Positions 51,508 through 61,366 are shown, numbered from the stretch's first letter. The stretch is 64,000 nt of DNA from an uncultured Dysosmobacter sp. (GCA_947625655.1 CANQPD010000001.1:310001-374000), one strand, 5' to 3'. Notes: generated by a model not told the origin, from the sequence alone. A program made the numbers and translations.

Positions 51508-52550
51508 TGGCCCTTTTGGTGGATATCCGGAAACAGCTGGGAAATTTTCAGCTGGATGTGCGGTTCGAGGCGGAAAACGAGCGGCTGGCCCTGCTGGGGG
51601 CCTCCGGCTGCGGCAAGTCCGTGACGCTGCGGTGCATCGCGGGCATCCTGACGCCGGACGAGGGCCGCATCGTGCTGGACGGCACGGTCCTCTACGACAG
51701 CGCGTCCCGCATTGATCTGCCCCCGCAAAAGCGGCAGGTCGGATACCTCTTCCAGCAATACGCCCTCTTTCCCAACATGACCGTCCGGCAGAATATCGCC
51801 GCGGCGGTGCGGGAAAGGACCCGGCGGCAGGCCGTCACCGCCGAAAAGCTGCGGCAGTTCCAGCTGGAGGACGCGGCGGAGAAAAAGCCCTGGCAGCTCT
51901 CCGGCGGCCAGCAGCAGCGGACCGCCCTGGCCCGCATCCTGGCGTCAGGCCCGAAGGCCATTTTGCTGGACGAACCCTTCTCTGCTTTGGACAGTTATCT
52001 TAAATACCAACTGGAGCTGGAGCTGACGGAAATGCTGGAGCAGTTCCCCGGCACGGTCCTCTGGGTCTCCCATGACCGGGGCGAGGTGTTCCGCAGCTGC
52101 CAACGGGTCTGTGTGCTGGACCGGGGCGTCTCCCAGCCCGTCCAGACGCTGGACGGGCTGTTCCGCCATCCCGACACCGAGGCCGCGGCCCGGCTCTCCG
52201 GCTGCAAAAACTACGCCGACGCCGTGCCAAAGGGCAGTTCCGTCTTTCTGCCGGACTGGAACGTGACGCTGGAGTGCGGCGGGGCCGTGCCGCCGGACAT
52301 CCGCCGGGTGGGCATCCGCGCCCACCATGTCCGTCTCGCGGAGGGGCGCGGCGAAAATGCCATCCCCTGCACAGTGGCGCGGGTGGTGGAGGACGTGTTC
52401 TCCACCATTGTGCTGCTGCGGCCCGTCGGAGCCGCTCCCGCCGCGCCGCCGCTCCGCATGGAGCTGGACAAGGACGCATGGGAAAAAGCCCCGGGGACTG
52501 AAACGGTCACTGTCTCCGTTGACCCCCGGGACATTCTGCTGTTAAGATGA
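51507..52550 (+). CDS. modC: Molybdate ABC transporter ATP-binding protein
   Basis: The 347-residue product has an ABC domain (1-225) with Walker A GASGCGKS (31-38), signature LSGGQQQR and Walker B AILLDEPFSALD. A C-terminal TOBE/MOP-like region (about 285-347) that can bind oxyanion follows. The ATG at 51507 follows AAGGAGG and overlaps the modB stop. It powers molybdate uptake through ModB. Confidence 0.95.
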   Translation: MALLVDIRKQLGNFQLDVRFEAENERLALLGASGCGKSVTLRCIAGILTPDEGRIVLDGTVLYDSASRIDLPPQKRQVGYLFQQYALFPNMTVRQNIAAAVRERTRRQAVTAEKLRQFQLEDAAEKKPWQLSGGQQQRTALARILASGPKAILLDEPFSALDSYLKYQLELELTEMLEQFPGTVLWVSHDRGEVFRSCQRVCVLDRGVSQPVQTLDGLFRHPDTEAAARLSGCKNYADAVPKGSSVFLPDWNVTLECGGAVPPDIRRVGIRAHHVRLAEGRGENAIPCTVARVVEDVFSTIVLLRPVGAAPAAPPLRMELDKDAWEKAPGTETVTVSVDPRDILLLR

Positions 52551-52563
52551 GGAGGAGACTCAT

Positions 52564-53061
52564 ATGTATCACGCCGCTGTTTTGACGGTCAGCGACCGCA
52601 GCTTCCGGGGGGAGCGTCCTGACGCGGGCGGGCCGCTGGTGGCGGAGCTGCTGAAAAACGCCGGATATGAGATCGTCCGCACCGCCATCGTGCCGGACGA
52701 GCAGGCACAGATCGAAGAGATGCTGAAAACCATCGCCGACAGCGGCGAGGCGGAGCTGCTGGTGACCACCGGCGGCACCGGCTTTGCTCCCCGGGACGTG
52801 ACGCCGGAGGCCACCCTGGCGGTCTGCGACCGCATGGCCCCCGGCATCCCGGAGGCCATGCGGTACGCTTCCATGCAGGTGACGAACCGGGCCATGCTGT
52901 CCCGGGCCCAGGCGGGCATCCGCAAGGGGACGCTGATCCTCAACCTCCCCGGCTCTCCCAAGGCCGCCAGGGAAAATCTGGAGGCGGTTCTGCCCGCTCT
53001 CGGCCACGGGCTGGAGATGCTCTCCGGCCGCCCCGCCGACTGCGCCAAACTGCCGGACTGA
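52564..53061 (+). CDS. mogA: Molybdopterin adenylyltransferase (MogA/MoaB family)
   Basis: The 165-residue product has the MoCF fold with LTVSDRSFRGERPDAGGPL, VTTGGTGFAPRDVTPEA (TGGTG at 69-73) and LILNLPGSPKAARENLEAVLP. It adenylates molybdopterin before molybdenum insertion. It lies 13 bases after modC and ends the operon at a long terminator. MogA and MoaB cannot be separated with certainty from sequence alone. Confidence 0.93.
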   Translation: MYHAAVLTVSDRSFRGERPDAGGPLVAELLKNAGYEIVRTAIVPDEQAQIEEMLKTIADSGEAELLVTTGGTGFAPRDVTPEATLAVCDRMAPGIPEAMRYASMQVTNRAMLSRAQAGIRKGTLILNLPGSPKAARENLEAVLPALGHGLEMLSGRPADCAKLPD

Positions 53062-53082
53062 TCCCGTATCCGAAACGGTCAA

Positions 53083-53127
53083 ACACCCCGGCAGATACTG
53101 TTTTATCAGTATCTGCCGGGGTGTTTT
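53083..53127 (+). terminator. Terminator of the mod-mogA operon
   Basis: A perfect 18-bp stem (53083-53100 with 53107-53124, 6-nt loop) is followed by TTT. Confidence 0.92.
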
Positions 53128-53203
53128 CAGCCATTCGGGCTCAGTCCTTCCGTATCTCCCGGTTTCGCCGGCGCGGATCTCCCGATTTATCTAAAAGGCG
53201 CTT

Positions 53204-54301
53204 TTATTTCCCAGCCAGGGCCGCCGCCAGATCCCGCTCAAAACAGCGGCTCCCATTGCGCCGGTCGAAGCGCCGGCCGATATTCGCCGCCTGGGCCTGG
53301 AACCAGTCCGCCAATTCTCCGGCGGCATACGCCCCATCCTCCCGCCACAGGGGAAAGGAACGGGGCAGTTCCAGCCGGACCGTCTCCTGATGCCGGGACA
53401 GCCGCCGGAAGCAGACACAGGCGCCTTTATCAAAATCATAGACCTTTTTCTGGTCCCACATCCCGATGGACCACTCCAGCCGCCTGGCAAACAGGTCCAC
53501 GGCCCGCTCCGGGTCCGTGTCCGCCCAGCAGCGCAGGATCGCCCCGGTGTAGCTCAAATCGCTTTTGTCCCGGTTCCCCTTGCGGTACAGGGCGCTGGCC
53601 CGCTTGGCGGCCTCGGTCATGTCCCCACGGTCCAAGGCATATTCCAGATAGGCCAGCCAGTAGAGCTGGGGCGTGTCCGAACAAAAGCGGATGCGGCCCT
53701 GCTCCATGGGCTTGGCGTACCCGTCCGCCGCCGCGCGGTTCCCCATCATCAGCTCCATCTGCACGGCGTAGCTGCGCTCACAGGCCCGGCAGTCGGACAG
53801 GCCGTCCCGGCCGGTCTTCCAGAACCGCTGGAAGTATTCATACGCCTTTTCCCGGTCCACATACCGCCAGAACCGGGTCATCTGCCACCAGTAGGTGCGC
53901 AAGCCGATCCCGTACCGCTTGACCCAGCGGTAGAATTCCTCCATCATCGTCTCCCACTGCTCCATGGAAATCTGCGGGAGAAAAACGATGGGGTCAATTC
54001 CCATCTGCATGACCATCAGGTGCATCTCCGCGGCCCCTTCCGGGGAACGCGCCAGAAGCGCCTCCGCGCACTCGTCAAAGAGGGCGCAGAACTCGGCGGC
54101 CAAGGGAATGGCCTTGGGCGGGTCGTCCCGGAAGGTGGCCTCACAGCAGCAGCTGTACCGGAACATCATCCGCCAGTAGTTGTCCTGGGCGGCGTCCGCC
54201 TGCCGGATGGCCTCCAGATAGGCGTCCATCCGGCTTTTTCCGCCAGGGAGCCTCTGGATCGCCTCGTCCAGGCTGCCGCCGTCAAACACGTTCTTTTTCA
54301 T
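53204..54301 (-). CDS. Large helical protein of unknown function
   Basis: The 365-residue product is soluble, rich in Trp, Tyr, Arg and Cys, and almost wholly helical. It has repeated helix pairs such as EKAYEYFQRFWKTGRDGLSD and YWLAYLEYALDRGDMTEAAK, suggesting a TPR-like solenoid. There is no signal peptide. A hairpin-type terminator is not seen after it. I do not recognise the family. Confidence 0.7.
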   Translation of the reverse strand: MKKNVFDGGSLDEAIQRLPGGKSRMDAYLEAIRQADAAQDNYWRMMFRYSCCCEATFRDDPPKAIPLAAEFCALFDECAEALLARSPEGAAEMHLMVMQMGIDPIVFLPQISMEQWETMMEEFYRWVKRYGIGLRTYWWQMTRFWRYVDREKAYEYFQRFWKTGRDGLSDCRACERSYAVQMELMMGNRAAADGYAKPMEQGRIRFCSDTPQLYWLAYLEYALDRGDMTEAAKRASALYRKGNRDKSDLSYTGAILRCWADTDPERAVDLFARRLEWSIGMWDQKKVYDFDKGACVCFRRLSRHQETVRLELPRSFPLWREDGAYAAGELADWFQAQAANIGRRFDRRNGSRCFERDLAAALAGK

Positions 54302-54415
54302 AGTCCTTACCTCTCACATTTCTAAATGCGCTTCCCGCATCCCATTCTTTTCCTTCTTCCGCATAGATCCCGGAACAGGCCTCCCCCATTTCATAACAGC
54401 GTACTCTCCGTGAAC

Positions 54416-54451
54416 AAAAGGGCTTTTGAAATTCCTTTCGGAGAAGCCCTT
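54416..54451 (-). terminator. Terminator after the HSP90-lipoprotein operon
   Basis: A stem of AAGGGCTT/AAGCCCTT with an inner GAAA/TTTC pair is followed by TTTGTTC on the minus strand. Confidence 0.65.
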
Positions 54452-54464
54452 CTTCTGCCCCGGT

Positions 54465-55304
54465 CTATGGAAACAGGTCGGGCAGCCCCAGGTCCTCCTG
54501 ATACTCCCCCCGGTCCGCCAGACTGTCAAAGTCCATGGCGGCAATGACCGCCCGGCATCGCTCCCGGTCCTCGCGCTGGTCGGAGAGCGCCGGTACGGTC
54601 TCCTCCGTCAGGCCGATGTCCCGGCCAAAGAACCACACGGCCCGCTCGGCCTGGAGGTCGGTGGAATCCGCATAGGAGAAATAGGAAACGGACACCGTGC
54701 TGCGGTCCTCCTGCCAGCGCAGGCCGAAGCCGTCATAGCCGCCGTTTTCGTTCAGATAAAAGGACAGCTCGGCAAACCGGACCGTCCGCCCGTTCAGCTC
54801 CATGTCGGGGTACTCCGCTTTCAACAGATAGGGCTCTTCGGACATGGGGATGTATTTGTAGGTCAGCTCCGCACCGTCCCGTTCCATCAACTGCCGGGCA
54901 AATTCCCATTGCTCCGCCGCCAGCGCCTCCAATTCCAGCTCCTCCCAGGCCATGTCCCGATAGGTCAGCGCCGCGTCACGGCGGCAGCAGAGGCGGCCAT
55001 CGTACCAGAGATAGGTTTCCAAGTATCCCTCTCCATAGACCACGCGGTATTCCTCTGTTTTGTAGACGTCCCAGCAGATGGCGTTGGTATCGTCTGGCAT
55101 AACGGAAATGTGGTATCCGCTCTGATCCGTCCATTCCTCCCGGGCCATATCGGCGGAGATCTCCGCATATACTGACCGGGCCTGCTCCGCTGAATAGGTT
55201 TCCTCTCCGAACGGCTCCCGGCTCTGCCGGAACAGGCAGCCGGACAGCAGGCAGGACAGCCCCACCGCCGCCAGCGCCGCGGAGAAAAAACGTCTTGCGT
55301 CCAT
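54465..55304 (-). CDS. Lipoprotein of unknown function
   Basis: The 279-residue product has lipobox LLSGC (Cys23) and a large acidic domain with many Tyr and Glu residues (EEYRVVYGEGYLETYLWYDG). No domain is recognised. It lies 34 bases after the HSP90 gene on the same strand, so the two are probably cotranscribed. The ATG at 55304 has an AAGGGGG site. Confidence 0.7.
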   Translation of the reverse strand: MDARRFFSAALAAVGLSCLLSGCLFRQSREPFGEETYSAEQARSVYAEISADMAREEWTDQSGYHISVMPDDTNAICWDVYKTEEYRVVYGEGYLETYLWYDGRLCCRRDAALTYRDMAWEELELEALAAEQWEFARQLMERDGAELTYKYIPMSEEPYLLKAEYPDMELNGRTVRFAELSFYLNENGGYDGFGLRWQEDRSTVSVSYFSYADSTDLQAERAVWFFGRDIGLTEETVPALSDQREDRERCRAVIAAMDFDSLADRGEYQEDLGLPDLFP

Positions 55305-55338
55305 GGCTGCGCCCCCTTTCAAACGGTTCCGCCGCAAA

Positions 55339-57105
55339 TCAGAGATTCTCCGGCCCCACGGTATGCTCCAGCAGCTCCAGCAAGGCGCGGTTCATGGTCT
55401 TCAGCTCACCGCCCCGCAGAGGGTGGCCCCCCGCCAGCAGGGCTTGGACATACAGCACATGCGTCATGCTGGACAGCAGCACCGGGGAATCCATCGCCAC
55501 CATCCTCTGGATAATGGGGCTGTTCAGGTTCAGATAGAGGGAGGCCAGGGGCCGTTCCTCCACACTGGAGAGCATGGAGGACAGGGCGCCGGAGAAAATG
55601 CCGCCGCTCATGTCCTGGGCAGACTGGAGCTGCCGCAGGAACTGCACCTCGTCGCTCATGGCGTACAGGGTGGGCAGGTCGGCAGGCAGAAAGCGGCGCA
55701 GCTGGGCTTGACAGTCGAAGGGGCGCAGTGCCTGATCGGCCGCCCGGAGCAGGGCATCGGCGCGCCGCTGCTCGGCAAGGGTCACATCCTCCATCACCTC
55801 GAACATGCTGTCCTCGTGCAACGGCTGGATCGGGAGGTCAAACCGCCCCGCCATGGACTGGATCAGCTCTTGGTCGCTGGCATAGCCGGTGCAGATCAGC
55901 AGCCGCCCCTGGGCCATGAAGATGGGCTTGAGCTGCTTGAACTTGGGGACGGAGTTGACCCAGAATGCCTCCCCCGCCCGCTTCAGGGCGGCGCCGGTCA
56001 TGGTGCCCTCGCTGGTCTCAAAGGGGAGATAGTCGATGAACAGGCCGAACAGCTCCGCGTCCCAGACGGCCATGGCCTTGATGGCCTGGGCGTGGACGGA
56101 TACAATGCCCCGCAGGCGGTCGGGGTCGTCCCGGGAGAGACGGGCCAGGTGGTCCCGCACCGCGGCGGCAAACTCGCCGCGGGCAGCGGCCAGCTCCTCG
56201 TCCTCGTAAAAGTCCTCCCGGGAGGCGGTGGGCCGCAGGGAGCGGGTGTTGAGAAAACACCGCAGGAAGAAGGCCCAGGGCGGCAGAAGGGTGTTTCCCT
56301 GCTCGGTCAGGAGCATCTGCTTGAGGTAGATCCGGTGTCCCCGCTTCACGGAGGGGTCGGTGGGGTAGGACAGCACATAGGCCACGCCGCTGATGTGGGC
56401 GGTCTGGATGGGGATTGCCTCCAGAAACTCCTCGTCAAACAGCCACTGGCCGAAGGCGAGCAGCTGGCTGCGGCTGACGCCGGAGAAATCGGCGAGGATG
56501 CTGTTGAGCCGCTCCGGGTTTCCCTCCAGATAGACGGGGACCGGCAGGGCAAGGCCGTAATAGCGCACCAGCTCTCCGATCTCATCCTCCAGGAAATAGC
56601 GCTCCATCCCGGGCTTGGCCGTGAGGATCACCGCCGTCCCCACCGGGCAGTCCTCCAGCGGCTCCAGGGTATAGGTGCCGTCGGGCAGGCCGGTCCACAC
56701 ATGGGCCGGGCCGCCGCCGGCGGGCCGGGTATAGACCACAATGGAGTCCGACACCATGAAGCAGGACAAAAGGCCGATGCCGAACCGGCCGATGTAGTCC
56801 TCCGGGAGCTTTCCGTTGACCAGCTCCGTTTTGGAGGACTGGCCGATCACCGCCAGAAAGCGGTGGATGCCCTCCTCGCTCAGTCCGGCGCCGTTGTCCC
56901 GGAAAATCAGCCGGCGGCCCGGCTCCACGGCAATGGTGAGCCTGCCGCCATTCCAGCCCGGCTGCTCCTTCTGCCGCAGGGTGACGGCATCCACGCCGTT
57001 TTGCAGCAGTTCCCGCAGAAATACATCCGGGCTTTTATACAGGTGGTTGGACAGCACGTCCAGCATCCCGCCTAAATTCACTTGGAAATGGTAAATATCA
57101 CTCAT
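55339..57105 (-). CDS. HSP90-family chaperone (HtpG-like, divergent)
   Basis: The 588-residue product has a GHKL ATPase domain (about 1-200) with Glu32, Asn36 and Asp39 in LRELLQNGVDA, DNGAGLSEEG, and GRFGIGLLSCFMVSD as the ATP lid. A divergent middle domain (about 210-440, with RPTASREDFYEDEE) and a short C-terminal domain follow. It belongs to the short HSP90-like group (about 590 residues) rather than classical HtpG (about 620-630). The ATG at 57105 was chosen for spacing; 57108 is also ATG. Confidence 0.87.
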   Translation of the reverse strand: MSDIYHFQVNLGGMLDVLSNHLYKSPDVFLRELLQNGVDAVTLRQKEQPGWNGGRLTIAVEPGRRLIFRDNGAGLSEEGIHRFLAVIGQSSKTELVNGKLPEDYIGRFGIGLLSCFMVSDSIVVYTRPAGGGPAHVWTGLPDGTYTLEPLEDCPVGTAVILTAKPGMERYFLEDEIGELVRYYGLALPVPVYLEGNPERLNSILADFSGVSRSQLLAFGQWLFDEEFLEAIPIQTAHISGVAYVLSYPTDPSVKRGHRIYLKQMLLTEQGNTLLPPWAFFLRCFLNTRSLRPTASREDFYEDEELAAARGEFAAAVRDHLARLSRDDPDRLRGIVSVHAQAIKAMAVWDAELFGLFIDYLPFETSEGTMTGAALKRAGEAFWVNSVPKFKQLKPIFMAQGRLLICTGYASDQELIQSMAGRFDLPIQPLHEDSMFEVMEDVTLAEQRRADALLRAADQALRPFDCQAQLRRFLPADLPTLYAMSDEVQFLRQLQSAQDMSGGIFSGALSSMLSSVEERPLASLYLNLNSPIIQRMVAMDSPVLLSSMTHVLYVQALLAGGHPLRGGELKTMNRALLELLEHTVGPENL

Positions 57106-57206
57106 CATGCATCCACTGTCCTCGTTTTCTTCTCGGATTGTCCTCCGCTGACCGGTCAGGCGATACCGGCATGGATATGCCGCCGGTTCCATCTGGGGCG
57201 ATTATC

Positions 57207-57431
57207 ATGCGGGGCTTCATGTCGGTTCCCTGCGACGTGTATTTCACGATGGAGGCCAAGATCTCCCGCTTTCTGGACTGCTCGCTCAAGCTCTATGACG
57301 TACCAAAGGAGAAGCGGGCGGCGATCACGGCGGCCGTCTTGCAGATGGACCTTCACACAATGGCTTTGGGCATCATCCAAAAGACCGTCCAACAGGCGGA
57401 AAAGGGCTTTGAAGCCCTGACGGAAAAATGA
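57207..57431 (+). CDS. Small protein of unknown function
   Basis: From the ATG at 57207 (GGGGCG 5 bases upstream) the product has 74 residues, helical: KISRFLDCSLKLYDVPKEKR then MDLHTMALGIIQKTVQQAEK. Codon use is normal for the region. It ends 62 bases before the large secreted protein gene. No family is recognised. Confidence 0.55.
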   Translation: MRGFMSVPCDVYFTMEAKISRFLDCSLKLYDVPKEKRAAITAAVLQMDLHTMALGIIQKTVQQAEKGFEALTEK

Positions 57432-57493
57432 AATTTTTGCAAGGGGGTATCCCCTTGGAGAAGCCAAAACTCTTTTATCATGGAGGGATCACA

Positions 57494-60400
57494 ATGAAAA
57501 GAAGATTTCTTAGCTTGCTTACCGCGTTTGCTCTGTGCCTGACCCTGATCCCCACAACAGCATTCGCAGATGACGAGAAAAGGGGAGAAGATGCTTCCCC
57601 AAGCATCTGCGAAACAGCCTGCACGGAAGAGTCGAAGCTCGGTAAGGAGCAGCCGAACGCCATCGCGGAGGACGAGGGATCATCCGCGCCAGCGGATGAT
57701 GAACTTGGCAGTGATGTCGTTGCCGCCAAAGCAAGCCCTGTCGCAATGCGGGCGGCCAATGGCATCAGTGCGCGGGCGGCGAATGGCACGATTACCCTCG
57801 GCAGCACCGTTCTCGACATCACACAAAGCTCTATAAGCAGCACTTACGATACGACCGGCGGCTTCAAGTATGACGCCGCCACGAAAACGCTGACGCTGCG
57901 AAACTGCACGATCGACACTTATACAAAGGTCTCGTCCGAGCAATTGCCCGGCATATTCAAATACTATAACGTCTTTCTCGACAGCCGTAATGTCGGGACG
58001 CTGAACATCGTGCTTGAGGGCAGCAATTACATTGGTGATTCCAGTAGCTTGAAGTATATGCCCGCCGCTTCCGATGTGAATACGCCGCGCTATCTCGGCA
58101 TCTGGGGCAATACCGTCCGCTTCTCCGGCAGCGGGAGCCTGACCATTGAAGCCCAGACCTTCCCCATTCAGTCCGGCGGCATTGAGACAAGCGGGAGCGT
58201 GGATCTGACACTGCGCAGCTACATGAATGGAACCGTGACGCAGAGCATGACCGTCGGCGCCGGGACGTGCGTCACCGCAGAGGCACAGGGAAACAATCTG
58301 GACTTCTACGCGCTCAATGTCAAGAACAATCTGACGGTGAACGGCACACTCAACGCGACCACCAAGGGTTGTGTATACAAAAATGACTATCCCGTTGCCT
58401 TGCTTGTGGGCGGAACACTGCGCGTCGTCGGCGGTCAGGTGACCGCCACGAGCGACGGTCGGAACGGCAATGACGGCTGTCAGGGCTACGGCATCAAGGC
58501 CAATGTACTGGAGATCGGCGGTGGCGGAACCGTCCGCGCCTATTCCAACGGCTACAGTACGAAGACCAACCGATACGACGGCAAGGAAGCTATTTACGTT
58601 TCCTCGAACCTGACAGTCGACCTTGGCGGCTATCTGTATGCGAAAACACAGAACCCGATTCTTTCAAACGAGAATGAAAACGGCGCGCTGAAGGTCAACG
58701 GCCGCTGGGATCTTTCCGGGACCAATGGAGACACGGCATACACAAAGGCTGTCATAACAAAGCCGGTGAACGGCTCCATCTACGAAAATGTGATTCTCGG
58801 AACAAACGTGGCTCCTGAAAAAGAGGTGGAGATCAGCGGCATCCGAAATGCCGTGCTGGTGCTCAGCTACAATGAGGGCCAAAACAACAAGGGAAAAACC
58901 TGGTACTATCGCAACGCCGACCGCCCCGGGGATACAGATTCCATCAAGCAGAATGTTTACAGCTCCGGCAGCACGCAGCAGGAGCTGAACCTCAAAGAGG
59001 GCTTCAGAAATGTCCTTGCATCGGACTACAATAATTACTACGGCATCGATGTGCGGGAGGGTGAGCATACCGTCGTGCTCGATGGTCTTGCAATCGTGCG
59101 CGATCACACCTTTCTTACCGTGCGCAGCGGCGCGACGCTGAACCTGAAGCTCACAGGCAGGAGCTATCTGAAAAGCGGCAGCGCACCCACCATCTATGTG
59201 GAACAGGGCGGCACGCTGAACCTCATCGGCGGGGGCATGGCGCAGTCCTCACTGGCGCTCATGGGCGGTCTTTCGGCGGCAAGCGGCGCAACTGTGAACT
59301 TCAAGGACTGCGCCGTTTACGCCGCAGGTAAGACCATCGGCGGAACGGGAGCCAACGTATCCGTTGAAAACAGCTGGATCAGCGCCGGCTTTGCCGGAAA
59401 CCTGCGCGTCACGCGCAGCACACTGGAGGGGGAGCACTCCGGCGGCACGGTGAAGATCGACCGTGGGAGCAACGCCAACCTGACGGACGCCTCCGGCAAG
59501 GCGGTTACCGGCGTCACGGATCACAGCGGCAATCCTGTTTACCGGACAAAGGTCGAGCTGGAGGACATGAACCAGAGCCGGAACCTCATGATGATCACCT
59601 ACCGCACCGACGCTGCCAGCGGCACCATGCAGTCGATTCTTTACCCGTTGGTCACACAACTGCGCGTGAATATCCCCAACACTGTCAACGATGACATTAT
59701 TAAGGATCTCACCATGCTCGTCGGCAGCAACACTGTCTACCTCTGGCTTCCGGCTGGTACAAAGATCATGAGCGTGGAGGGCTTTCAGGACGACGGCAGT
59801 TCGCCGGTCGGCTTCATCCATGATCCGCAGAAGGGCGCGCCCATCGTCACCACCGCCGGCAACAGCGCCAGCGGCAAGATGATCCTGCTCAACCTGCTCC
59901 TCGCCTCGGGCGTGCTCGCCTTCCGCGGCACACCCGGCGGAGACAACACCGCGCTCTGCGCGGGCTATCTGGGAGATTCCGCAAAGGACACCTGGATCGA
60001 CTATCACCCGGAAAAAGACGTCAAGCTCCAGGCGGATTGGAAGTTTATCACAGACTTCGGCATCCGTATGCTTACAGGCGGCGAGGCGGAGGTCAAGCTC
60101 AACGGACTGGACCTGAGCGGTCCGAACAAGCGCGTGGAGCTGGATGACCGCTCGAAGCTTTCCATCGTGCTGATGGAAAACACTGAGAGTGTCATGAGGT
60201 CCAACGAAGGCAGCACCGATGCGGTCTGGACGCTCAAGGGTTCGGGCGGTCTGACCATCAAGGGGCAGTCCGGCGGTGAAAAGCTGACGCTCCGCGGCGG
60301 TCACGCCATGGACGGCAGCACCGGCGCCTCCCTGACATTCGATGGCATCACGCTCATCAACAACTGCACGGACAAGCCGGAAACGACGCTTGGGAAGCTT

Positions 60401-60997
60401 ACCATCTCAAACAGCCTGGTCTTCGGTCTGGGCACGATCAACTGCGCCAACGTTGTCATCAACGGCGGCAGTGTCGATCTGGATGTTCCGGCGAACATGG
60501 TCGTGAAAGATTCCAGCGGCAATGAGCTGAAAAAGGTCACTCTGACCCTTTCGGAAAAGAATGCCGCCGTGGAGGATGTCACCCTTTCCGGGCTTCCGGC
60601 CAATACTACATTTGACGACAGCCATATCATCTCCGACGGCAGCGGCAAAATCTACCTCTGGATCCCCAAGGATGCGGAGGTGGAGACTGTGACCGTCGGC
60701 GGGAACAAATACTATCCCAAGTCGGACGGCAGCATGACCATCGGCGATGTGCCGGAGTTCACCAGCCCGGCAGAGGATGTCAGCTGCGTGGTCGAAAGCA
60801 ATGAATACATGACCCTGACCGTGGAAGTTGTCGGCACGCCCGCGCCCGCACTGCAATGGCAGGTCAGCCGGGACGGCGGCAAGACCTGGGAGAACATCGA
60901 GGGCGCGACTAAAGCCACCTATCAGGCGCTCCTGCCCCTGTCCCTGCACGGCGCAAAGTTCCGCTGCGCGGCGACGAATAAGGATGGCACGACATAA
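57494..60997 (+). CDS. Large secreted beta-repeat protein, apparently truncated at its C-terminus
   Basis: The 1167-residue product has a signal peptide (MKRRFLSLLTAFALCLTLIP..., to about 26), an acidic region (about 27-75) and a long beta-rich repeat region. That region has recurring patterns such as KTLTLRNCTIDTYT, GTLNIVLEGSNYIGD and LTFDGITLINNCTD, fitting a right-handed beta-helix or carbohydrate-adhesin fold. It ends inside an Ig-like domain (PAPALQWQVSRDGGKTWENI ... FRCAATNKDGTT). The last beta-strand and any cell-wall anchor are missing, and the stop lies exactly where a minus-strand recombinase fragment begins. A 3' truncation by rearrangement is likely. Confidence 0.82.
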   Translation: MKRRFLSLLTAFALCLTLIPTTAFADDEKRGEDASPSICETACTEESKLGKEQPNAIAEDEGSSAPADDELGSDVVAAKASPVAMRAANGISARAANGTITLGSTVLDITQSSISSTYDTTGGFKYDAATKTLTLRNCTIDTYTKVSSEQLPGIFKYYNVFLDSRNVGTLNIVLEGSNYIGDSSSLKYMPAASDVNTPRYLGIWGNTVRFSGSGSLTIEAQTFPIQSGGIETSGSVDLTLRSYMNGTVTQSMTVGAGTCVTAEAQGNNLDFYALNVKNNLTVNGTLNATTKGCVYKNDYPVALLVGGTLRVVGGQVTATSDGRNGNDGCQGYGIKANVLEIGGGGTVRAYSNGYSTKTNRYDGKEAIYVSSNLTVDLGGYLYAKTQNPILSNENENGALKVNGRWDLSGTNGDTAYTKAVITKPVNGSIYENVILGTNVAPEKEVEISGIRNAVLVLSYNEGQNNKGKTWYYRNADRPGDTDSIKQNVYSSGSTQQELNLKEGFRNVLASDYNNYYGIDVREGEHTVVLDGLAIVRDHTFLTVRSGATLNLKLTGRSYLKSGSAPTIYVEQGGTLNLIGGGMAQSSLALMGGLSAASGATVNFKDCAVYAAGKTIGGTGANVSVENSWISAGFAGNLRVTRSTLEGEHSGGTVKIDRGSNANLTDASGKAVTGVTDHSGNPVYRTKVELEDMNQSRNLMMITYRTDAASGTMQSILYPLVTQLRVNIPNTVNDDIIKDLTMLVGSNTVYLWLPAGTKIMSVEGFQDDGSSPVGFIHDPQKGAPIVTTAGNSASGKMILLNLLLASGVLAFRGTPGGDNTALCAGYLGDSAKDTWIDYHPEKDVKLQADWKFITDFGIRMLTGGEAEVKLNGLDLSGPNKRVELDDRSKLSIVLMENTESVMRSNEGSTDAVWTLKGSGGLTIKGQSGGEKLTLRGGHAMDGSTGASLTFDGITLINNCTDKPETTLGKLTISNSLVFGLGTINCANVVINGGSVDLDVPANMVVKDSSGNELKKVTLTLSEKNAAVEDVTLSGLPANTTFDDSHIISDGSGKIYLWIPKDAEVETVTVGGNKYYPKSDGSMTIGDVPEFTSPAEDVSCVVESNEYMTLTVEVVGTPAPALQWQVSRDGGKTWENIEGATKATYQALLPLSLHGAKFRCAATNKDGTT

Positions 60998-61114
60998 GCC
61001 CATTTTTTCTGCATATTTGCGGAGTGCCTGTTCCTGTCGCTGGATACATTCGGAGTTTCCGGGATAATCAATGCGTGTATAGATTGCTGTAATCTTATTT
61101 GACTGCCTGTTCAT
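60995..61114 (-). pseudogene. N-terminal fragment of a serine recombinase
   Basis: The minus strand encodes about 40 residues, MNRQSNKITAIYTRID then SECIQRQEQALRKYAEKMGL, matching the start of large serine recombinases (resolvase fold, catalytic Ser region). It then runs straight into the antisense of the secreted-protein gene. The rest of the recombinase is missing. Confidence 0.75.
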
Positions 61115-61204
61115 AATAGCCTCCATTCCGGCAGTCACCATCTCTTATCTTGTGACATATAAATTATATCACATTTTGATTAAATCGTCAAATTTTAGCC
61201 ACTT

Positions 61205-61366
61205 TTACAAACTTTTTGACTTAGTTTCTCTGTCGAGTAGACGGACGATTTTTTCGGAGACGGTGACACCTTTGGGGGCATAAAAACCATTAACTATATA
61301 GGTGGTGTTGCCAATTTTTTTCTCTATCTCTATTTTTGGCTGTCCCACTTGAATGGTAGCAACCAT
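61205..61366 (-). CDS. tnpW: Transposon-encoded protein TnpW
   Basis: A 53-residue frame follows AGGAGG. It begins MVATIQVGQPKIEIEKKIGN and continues TTYIVNGFYAPKGVTVSEKI, the TnpW pattern seen just upstream of serine recombinases in Firmicutes transposons. Its position 90 bases upstream of the recombinase fragment supports this. Its biochemical role is not known. Confidence 0.8.
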   Translation of the reverse strand: MVATIQVGQPKIEIEKKIGNTTYIVNGFYAPKGVTVSEKIVRLLDRETKSKSL

